Of a stretch of 64,000 nucleotides of DNA, positions 57,480 to 64,000 are shown one piece after another. Each line of letters begins with the position of its first letter. The first letter of the stretch is position 1. The notes beneath the pieces are model-generated. The model saw only the letters and a list, made by a program, of their open reading frames with translations. It ran no database searches and was not told the origin of the DNA. The stretch is from Ditylenchus dipsaci (taxonomy: Eukaryota > Nematoda > Chromadorea > Rhabditida > Anguinidae), in NCBI GenBank assembly GCA_004194705.1, contig SADC01001284.1, positions 248,001 through 312,000 on the forward strand, read 5' to 3'. A program made the translations under genes and the position numbers.

Positions 57480-60000
57480 CAATGATGCTCGCCAATTCAT
57501 CAATCAGCTCAAGGACTGCGATGATGGTTTTTGCGGTACTTACAAAGGCTTGAGGTTGATTATTCCTCTTACTTCTATTCTATTCGACCAATCTTTTATT
57601 TCAGGCGCAACAAGCAATATGGTAGGTCATTCTCGAATTTTTAACCTTGAATATCAATTACACACGTTGTCAATATATCTCCTCAGCTCATATCTTTAGA
57701 TAAATCCAAATACCGTAAATCCTCTAATAGAGCCCGGGGCTTTATTTTTCAATCCCTGAAAAATCTTGAGATTGTCAATCAAAAATGGTGCTAACTCTGA
57801 AACTCTAGTCAAAATCGAGGGGGGGGCTCTATTAGAGGATTTACGGTATTCACATTAGGCTGCCAACCCTCAAAAAGATAATGATTCATCTTTCGGCCAC
57901 ATAGTTCATAGTTAGTCTTGAGAAATTGAAACATTCGATCTGTGGCGATCAATGAAGACGCAACAATCTTCTCATTATCCACTTTGGATGGTCGGTGTCC
58001 ATCGAAAACGTCAAGTCAAAGATCGGCTATGACAAACACGTTGAGCCCAGTTTTATTCGATGAATAAAGTAATTGCATCAAGCTTTAGAGCTGGTAAACT
58101 AGATGGGTTGAATTAGCTAGCTTATGAAATTTTATAAAATTGAAATTTCTAACTCTTGTTTGACATATATGTTTGTTGGTCTGAAAATGTTTATAACCTA
58201 TTTATACAAGCCGTCCAAATTTTTAGTAGAAGCAGTGGATTTGTCATGCAATGAAGGAAATGCCGTATACGCTCCATTCGATGGCGAAATCTCTTACTAC
58301 CAACCATTTGGGCAGAAAAAGCAGCTGAATGTGCGGATCAAGGCGTCAAGATTGAAGGGTTTGGCCAGTGGAGAGGTATGCTTCTGCAGAACCATTTGTA
58401 CGCAACATATATTACCTGAATTTCCTATTCAGGTTACTACGCACTGATCAGCACTGTAAAACTGCTCAAGTACGGTGGGAAAGTGACTGCTGGAGAAAAA
58501 CTAGGTGTTGCTGGCAATCTGGACTGCTTCACTAGTGTACGAAGGTCATCTTCTCAAAACTTTGTGAGAGTGCAGCTGTTCCGCCAAGGCAATCCTATAG
58601 ATCCAACTCATCATCTGATTGACTGTGATTATACTCTTTTTGGTCTCATTGGCTGTGAGCGAAATTGACTTGTCTTTTAGGCATGTGCACGGCCAAATAT
58701 GTGAAACGAACAGGAAGAACACCCTGATTGGTCCATCCTTCAAGCAGACAGGTTGGACAGTTGTAAAAATGATGTGGGCCAATTGTCACACACAAAAAAA
58801 TTGCCCAATTATTAAGCACATAATTTGTTGAGATTTAATTTTCTCAAAAGAAAATTTCTTTAAATTTCCTAAAATTTCCATAAGCATCGGAATTTTTTAG
58901 GGTTTCTCGGTTGTCCACTCGATAAGGACCATAATAGTTAGAGCACGATGCTTGAATGGTTGTTGCGTGAATGAGGTGGCCTCTTAGGTTCAACTGTCAA
59001 AAATAAAAATAAAGTTTTAAAGAAAACACCCCACAACTATTCTTTCACATCTTAAGTTTACCCCAGTTACCTGTTGTGCTAACAATTCTGTTGTAAAATC
59101 ACATAATTTAGTACAATAAACCAAGCTCTACGGAGCAGCTAATATATACCTTGATAAAAAAATTCGACCCTAGTATAGAATCATCCCCATCGCCCTCCCC
59201 CCCCCCCCCCCAATTTTTCCTACTAAAACTTAAGTAAAGACTACCCAATTTATGTCCCAGACCCCGGAAAATATGCGTAAACTCTTTATTAGTCACAACT
59301 TCCGTACGCTGGCCTACCCTTAAGCTTGAGGGCTAAGCCTAAACTTGTTGTTTGCAGGGTAGTTACAGCAATTTTAAAAGGTCCGATTTTGGGGGGGGAG
59401 TGGGTATTCTATACTAGCGCCAAAATAAATTCTTAATCCCCCACCCATTCTTTAAGTCGCTATAATGGAGTTCGTGGATGGGAGGTAGGTTTTTTTAATA
59501 TCTCATACAGTCAATCACACTTTTTTCACACTTTAGTTGCGTTGTCCAGTCAGTGGAGCTAATGAACAATCCATTTCATCTGAGGAAGATGAGCTTCGAG
59601 CACCCCAAATCTACAGGTTTTTTTGATCAACTTCCTATCAAATTTACTACCTCTAATTTCCAGCCCAATCGATGGCAATATAATCGGAAGAGTACGTCTA
59701 GACTACTCTACTGGTACCTACGCTGGATGTGGTAATGAGGGTTTGTTCATTGTGGGCAATGGAAAATGGGAAGGTAGACAACGTTTTTTTCCCAATTAAC
59801 AATTGAGTTGAAATTCCCACTTTGCAGACTATGAGATTCGCATCTATAACGTCCGGTTCCGAGAAGACCTTGGTCTGGGTCAAAACGCATTGAACAGGGC
59901 CAACAATAGGTATTGCTAGTTTTGGCTAAAATAGAATATATAATAAAATACAATAAATTTATATTTTATTTTTCGGTGGTTTAGCACGGAGATCCTGTAA
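57480..60000 (+). CDS. lect-2: LECT2-like secreted protein with two M23-like repeats
   Basis: LECT2 proteins are secreted, M23-peptidase-like ligands. In C. elegans LECT-2 helps pattern sensory dendrites.

Exons: 57480-57554, 57605-57621, 58236-58375, 58433-58624, 58681-58762, 59537-59616, 59664-59773, 59828-59909, 59985-60000 (stop TAA). Most joins agree in phase.

First repeat: INQLKDCDDGFCGTYKGLRR, VDLSCNEGNAVYAPFDGEIS, LLKYGGKVTAGEKLGVAG, NPIDPTHHLIDC. Second repeat: CTGQICETN...LIGPSFKQTGWTV, LRCPVSGANEQSISSEEDEL, IYSPIDGNIIGRVRLDYSTG, GLFIVGNGKWE, YEIRIYNVRF.

The His of the vertebrate H-x3-D zinc site is Lys here, and the His-x-His strand reads NFVRVQLF, so zinc binding looks lost. Single-base frame breaks occur near 58433, 58545 and 58690. 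The signal-peptide exon was not found. Confidence 0.85.
57713..57850. mobile_element. ACCGTAT-family MITE, AGAGCCC word (intronic)
   Basis: TACCGTAAATCCTCTAATAG, palindromic AGAGCCCGGGGCTTT, ATTTTTCAATCCC, core, GGGGCTCTATTAGAGGAT, TTACGGTA. It lies within the long second intron of the LECT2-like gene. Confidence 0.9.
59164..59421. mobile_element. G-tract MITE, copy 4 (intronic)
   Basis: 'cgaccctagtatagaat' then a C run, with the interior as in copy 1, then a G run and GGTATTCTATACTAGCGCC. It lies between LECT2-like exons 58762 and 59537. Confidence 0.85.
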
Positions 60001-60152
60001 AAAAATTTGTGTCGATTCTGGGTCAAAATTCACCGTATTTCCTCTGATTAACGCCCTCCATGATTCAAATCGTCTTTTAAAAAATCGTGTTTTTGCATTG
60101 TGTTTTTTACCCGCTTTTTGATCACTACCCATTCTTTAAGTCGGCAAGTGAC

Positions 60153-60425
60153 CAGGGCTTTAAAAATTTTTTTTTGACATCCTACATCCACATCCGGTCA
60201 AAAAAAATTTGACATCCACATCCGACATCCGGATGTGAAATTTTTGACATCTGAAACATCCGAAAACATCCGAAAAATCCATGAAAAATCAATTGAAAAC
60301 ATCCGCTGACATCCGATTCAAATTTTTTTGACATCCAACATCCACATCTACATCCGCCGGATGTGGATGTTTCGGATGTAAACATCCACATCCGGATGTA
60401 TCTTCCGGATGTTTTTAAAGCCCTG
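60153..60425. mobile_element. hAT-like MITE built of ACATCCGGATGT words
   Basis: The ends CAGGGCTTTAAAAA and inverted TTTTTAAAGCCCTG are flanked by CAAGTGAC (60145-60152 and 60426-60433), a perfect 8-bp duplication. Nearly the whole body is GACATCCACATCCG and CATCCGGATGT words in both orientations. Confidence 0.95.
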
Positions 60426-60900
60426 CAAGTGACCAATTATTTGACAGCTCATTTTCCTGGCTACAAAAGGAGTGGTAACCTGTCTGAGAAAAGGTATCAG
60501 AAGTTAGAGACAGAAGCAAGACAAGATCTTGGCCAAGATCTTGTCTTGCCCCAATTTTGACTAAAAATCTTGTCTTGGTATCCTGCTTGGTCATTTCTAG
60601 AAATCTTGGTCTTGGTTTTCTGGCCAATCTCGTATGCAAAATGTTCAAAAAACCCGACAAGCCATTTTATCGTTTTAGGGCCCATAACATACCCGAATTC
60701 TGTTTTTAGACCTTAAATAAGATTTGAAAAATGAAGAGGCGGGACAATTCCGTCCCGCACGCCGTCCCGAAATACCGCCTGAACATTTGGCCCTATCAAA
60801 CAAAGGGAGGGGTCTTTTGCCTTGATCCCCCCTGTACATTTTAGGATTAAGTAAGGGTAGGCCAGCGTATGTTAGAATGGACTCAACATATCTTAGACTA

Positions 60901-61020
60901 TTTGGCGCTACTGTAATATACCTACGCCCCCCCCCCCCAAAACGCTACTTTAATATGCACCCACCCCCCTCAAAATCGACCTACTGTCATATACCCCCCC
61001 CCCCCAAACCGACTTTTTAG
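60901..61020. mobile_element. G-tract MITE, partial copy 5
   Basis: GGCGCTACTGTAATATACCT then C runs at about 60929 and 61000, and 'ccgactttttagg'. Two adjacent left-end-like pieces; the interior is lost. Confidence 0.6.
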
Positions 61021-61119
61021 GATGGTCAAAAATCGTTTTATACAATAATTTCGCCATAAAAGGACCAGGAAAGCAATTTAAATGGGATTACGGGCTGTAT
61101 TGGAAGGGAATGATACAGG

Positions 61120-61280
61120 GGCCACTTTTCGAGATGGTTAGCATCCTTAGAGTATTAACTCTCTAAGCGTCTAAGGGTACTTTCAAACCCAGGAACTTGT
61201 GGTGTAGGCATAAGTATGAGTAGTTTTCATGGACCAAGCCAATCCAGGGTTGAGTCCGCGGGTTTGCACTTAAGCCTAGC
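61120..61280 (+). repeat. possible tRNA-derived SINE
   Basis: GAGATGGTTAGCATCC (A-box-like) is followed about 45 bp later by GGTACTTTCAAACCCAGG (B-box-like). The spacing suits a tRNA-derived promoter. No cloverleaf could be confirmed. Confidence 0.3.
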
Positions 61281-61859
61281 CCTTTTTGAGTGTTAGGCTA
61301 AATTTTGGATGCTGGGCTCTGGCCCGGCCTTGTAGGGCGAGGGGAAGTGCTCTTCGCTGAAAAACAAAGATGTTGAACATACTTTGAATACTGGGTCCTA
61401 TCTCATAAATAACTCTGCTATGCATGTTTTTCATGCATCCAGAGTCGCTTTCGAGTGATTTGTGTCTAAGGTATGTGGGTGTGCGCATCTCAACAATGGG
61501 TGTGCGCAACCCAAGCCCCTGCGCTCCCGAAGGGGTATATAAAAAGCACAAGATCAAGAACGGGGACATAATGCGTAAAAAATTATATAACACTGGCCAG
61601 AAGTTTTGCTATAAAGTTTATACTATTAATCTTGGTTTTGGCCAATGTCTTGGCCAAAACCCCAGTCTTGGCCTTTTTCAAAAAATCTCGCTCTTGGTCA
61701 AAATTTCAGTTAAAAATCTGTCTTGGAAGCTTGCTTGGTCCCCACTTTCTGTCTCTATCAGACAGGGTTCGCAATTTTAAAGTAATTTTTTCGCGATTTC
61801 AAAAATGCTAGATAGTGTTAGGGTTAAAAGGTTAACTAAAGGAAATACGGTATTTATTT

Positions 61860-62336
61860 CTTGGTTGTCTAAGTAGAGAGGATCATATTAGTACGTAGAT
61901 ATGCGTACTCTTAATATTGGTTAATTGGTTTCTGATCAGTTAGATTTTAGGCGCTGTTATATCGTGGTCTCGTTACATCAATGGTTTACTACATCTTCAA
62001 TAAAATATGTGGTCTGACCATCTTTATCAGGTTGAGCATTATGGAGCTCAATTGACTTATTAGATAATTTTAGCACCGAAATGGGGTCAAGGTGGATAAA
62101 GCGTTAGGTTCGCAGTGAAACTTAAAAAGATAGTGTTTGACATAGTTTTGTTTGCAGCGTAGTTTTGTTGGCTTATCACTCTCAACAATGATCTGCAACA
62201 TATTAAGAGATAATCTGTAATTTTGAAGGTTTTTTATATGAGATTTGGCACCGTGATTTTTTCGAATTTTTGTTCACCTTACATGTTATATACCAAACGA
62301 CTCCAAGTTTCATGCTGAGCGATATGTTTCGAGATG
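61860..62336. other. no gene recognised
   Basis: AT-rich spacer between the ACCGTAT-type end and the TTAA MITE. Confidence 0.4.
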
Positions 62337-62340
62337 TTAA

Positions 62341-62570
62341 AGGGGCATACTCATGCCCGATGGAAGAAAAGGCGCGAACCAGCAGTTCTTTTCTTTCTAG
62401 ATAAATTTTTACATTCGTTCTCGTCTGGATTTTTTAAGTTTTCTATCTAGTTTTTAAAGCAGTATAAGGTCATCTATATCAGATTTGACGCAGAACGAGT
62501 GAAAAATGAGACGATTCGAAAAAATTCGAAAAAAACTGCTGGTTCGCGCCTTAACGCACGGGCATGCCCT
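62341..62570. mobile_element. TTAA-flanked foldback MITE AGGGGCATAC
   Basis: The ends AGGGGCATACTCATGCCCG and inverted CGGGCATGCCCT are flanked by TTAA (62337-62340 and 62571-62574). The arms include 'ggcgcgaaccagcag' and its complement. The long antisense frames here are arm artefacts. Confidence 0.85.
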
Positions 62571-62875
62571 TTAACACCGATTTTTGAAACCATATTTTTG
62601 CAAAAGTTTTGGATTTCTGACCGATTTGAAAAATCAATGATTAAGATTCGTGCATTTTTTCTTAAAGATTGCAATTTTAACCGTGACGCTACCATGGCGC
62701 AAAAAAAGATTTCAGCTTTGGAATCTACACAAAAAACTGCATCTGATAGCATGGAAGTGGTACACAATATCGAGCGCAGCTCGGCCTACCTGGACATCTG
62801 AAGTTGAGAAGTGAGACAAATTTTAATCAGACTTTAATCGGGACCAAGGCAACTTTTTTTGAAAAAAATTCACTA

Positions 62876-63802
62876 CAGTCGACTCTCTATATATCATAAC
62901 TCTACATAACATAAAACTCCTTATAACATAATCCTGGAAACGATTTGGTTGGTCGTTCCTAAATTAAGCCAAATGGACTCTCTATATAACATAATTCTAC
63001 ATAACATAAACTCTTTATAACATAAGTTTTTCTCGACCCCCAGCCAATAGATTGCCTCTCTATATAACATAATCTCCTAAAATGTAAAATTAATTGATCG
63101 GTGGAAGACTCACTCTGGCAGAAATCGTGGCAGTTGTCTCGAAAGCGGATGCGGAAGAGCCGGAAGCGAGCAGGTAATGCTTGATTATTTCGATTTTTAT
63201 TTTTTTTCGTTTAATTGACACTGAAGTGATGGAGGTCAAAGAGAGCCAGTGCTACCAGTTACCAGTGGAGAAGCAACCGGAGCACTCAAGATCTTACAGC
63301 GATACGTGGATGAGAACACCAGGGATCCAGCCGTCCTCCATCTTATTCGACGTACTCGAGGATTTCCTGGCCCGAGAACGCTCGAAGAAAACAGAACAAA
63401 ACAACCTCTTGGATTGTTTGGCTCTACCCCGTTTGCGAACAAATTATTTGCGCCAAAACTCGTTATAGCCAAAACCGTTAAAAATCAACCGCTACCGATT
63501 TTTTCAACTTTTTCAAAAAAAATTTATTAGACTTTTTAATTGTAAAATTTTCTAATTAGCAAAGTTTTTAATAAAAACTGTATTCTATGAACTCATTATA
63601 TCTTAAAATAAGTTCTTTTCAGCAACTCTTTTTGAAAATATAAGATATCGTAAAAAGTCTAATAATTTTTTTTGAAAAAGTTGGAAAAATCGGTGCCCCA
63701 CCGATTCCCCCAAAGTAAATAAGTTCCCTACTTAACATAAGACTCTATATAACATAACATTTTCGTCGGTCCCTTGAGTTATGTTATGTAGAGAGTGGAC
63801 TG
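62876..63802. mobile_element. pogo/Tigger-like transposon, internally deleted
   Basis: TA flanks both ends. The terminal repeats CAGTCGACTCTCTATATATC and inverse carry the word CTATATAACATAA about six times at the left and several times inverted at the right ('gttatgttatgtagagag'). The interior encodes the C-terminal end of a Tigger-like transposase (63100-63530). Confidence 0.85.
63100..63530 (+). pseudogene. Tigger/pogo-like transposase C-terminal exons
   Basis: Exon to 63175 reads RLTLAEIVAVVSKADAEEPE before a GTAATG donor. After an intron, from about 63238 the frame reads EPVLPVTSGEATGALKILQR, then YVDENTRDPAVLHLIRR. The 'EIV..V......EP..T..EA..AL..L..Y.E' pattern is the usual tail of Tigger/pogo transposases. 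The catalytic region is deleted. Confidence 0.7.
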
Positions 63803-64000
63803 TATCACAATTTTCAATTCGGAGAGTAGGTTCGTATTCAGATTGGTCAATTTGCAAAAATCACTATCAAGTTTTAAAACCCACTCAAGGCAACAAAGAA
63901 ATTATTTTGCAGAAAAATCTCTATTCGTCTTGAGTAGAATTTCGAATTTGTTAGGTTTTTTTGACGTTCAAGAGCATTTTCACATGCAAATCGACCATTC
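63803..64000. other. no gene seen at right edge
   Basis: Short AT-rich end of the window without supported features. Confidence 0.5.

Larger units (their letters stand above)
60500..61757. mobile_element. foldback-type element with CAAGATCTTGGCC words
   Basis: The left end has 'agagacagaagcaagacaag' then CAAGATCTTGGCCAAGATCT. The right end has 'cttggccaaaaccccagtcttggcc' then 'gcttgcttggtccccactttctgtctct', the complement of the left. The interior includes a half G-tract MITE (60901-61020), a possible SINE (61120-61280) and the repeat shared with 42240-42360. Confidence 0.65.
60031..61852. mobile_element. possible ACCGTAT-family element, TTAAC word, with nested insertions
   Basis: The left end reads CACCGTATTTCCTCTGATTAACGCC. 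The right end reads GGTTAACTAAAGGAAATACGG. Between them are the elements at 60153-60425, 60500-61757 and 60901-61020. Pairing of these ends is inferred from the shared TTAAC word. Confidence 0.45.

Noticed and set aside
58898..58995. Minus-strand exon-like stretch (ASCSNYYGPYRVDN) in the LECT2-like intron
   Set aside because: It has acceptor-like bases but no partner exon, and the plus-strand exons on either side already join in phase.
61276..62801. Antisense frame pairs near 61276-61780 and 62474-62801
   Set aside because: They lie in foldback arms, where both strands are open by symmetry. No domain is visible.

Overview
This is a eukaryotic, AT-rich window with long intergenic and intronic repeat tracts. 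Its genes have many small exons, and many of their introns are only about 37-55 nt long (for example 33682-33718, 32481-32526, 4185-4230). The POU protein reads most like nematode UNC-86 as I remember it, and the short introns fit a nematode with a large, transposon-rich genome. That placement is inference. There are no bacterial-style operons, rRNAs or convincing tRNAs.

Four host genes were recognised by reading exons and checking splice phases. (1) A POU class IV (unc-86/Brn3-type) transcription factor, minus strand, 4079-10353. (2) Glycogen synthase, minus strand, 23313-35097, with about 22 exons. (3) A SWAP70/DEF6-like protein (EF-hand-like region, helical region, PH domain, coiled coil), minus strand, 42602-51373, with its 5' end not found. 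(4) A secreted LECT2-like protein with two M23-like repeats, plus strand, 57480-60000, with its 5' end not found. Three of the genes carry obvious single-base frameshifts inside otherwise well conserved sequence and the fourth (SWAP70-like) has at least one probable one. Most are consistent with a lost base, often in a CC or GG doublet. I read these mainly as uncorrected consensus errors rather than decayed genes.

The rest is largely DNA transposons and miniature inverted-repeat elements, often nested. Two large ones are MULE-like with FLYWCH/MULE fragments and 8-bp target duplications (353-2941, 18008-20239). Others are a possible Merlin-type element (39535-42201), a nested pair (51450-53763 holding 51886-53447), hAT-like elements with 8-bp duplications, pogo/Tigger-like elements with TA duplications (one with a transposase C-terminus), TTAA-flanked foldbacks, a G-tract MITE family in five copies, a truncated LINE and a possible solo LTR.

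The most unusual theme is in the terminal inverted repeats. Many are built from tandem or self-complementary short words. Copies that share the same outer ends or the same core carry different words, with the change repeated consistently within a copy. Clear cases are the ACCGTAT...TTATTTTTCAACC family, the AGAGATGACGA pair (GCGATG word versus GCAATG word), and three pogo-like copies with one core but different terminal words. This coordinated word replacement is the best candidate here for something undescribed.
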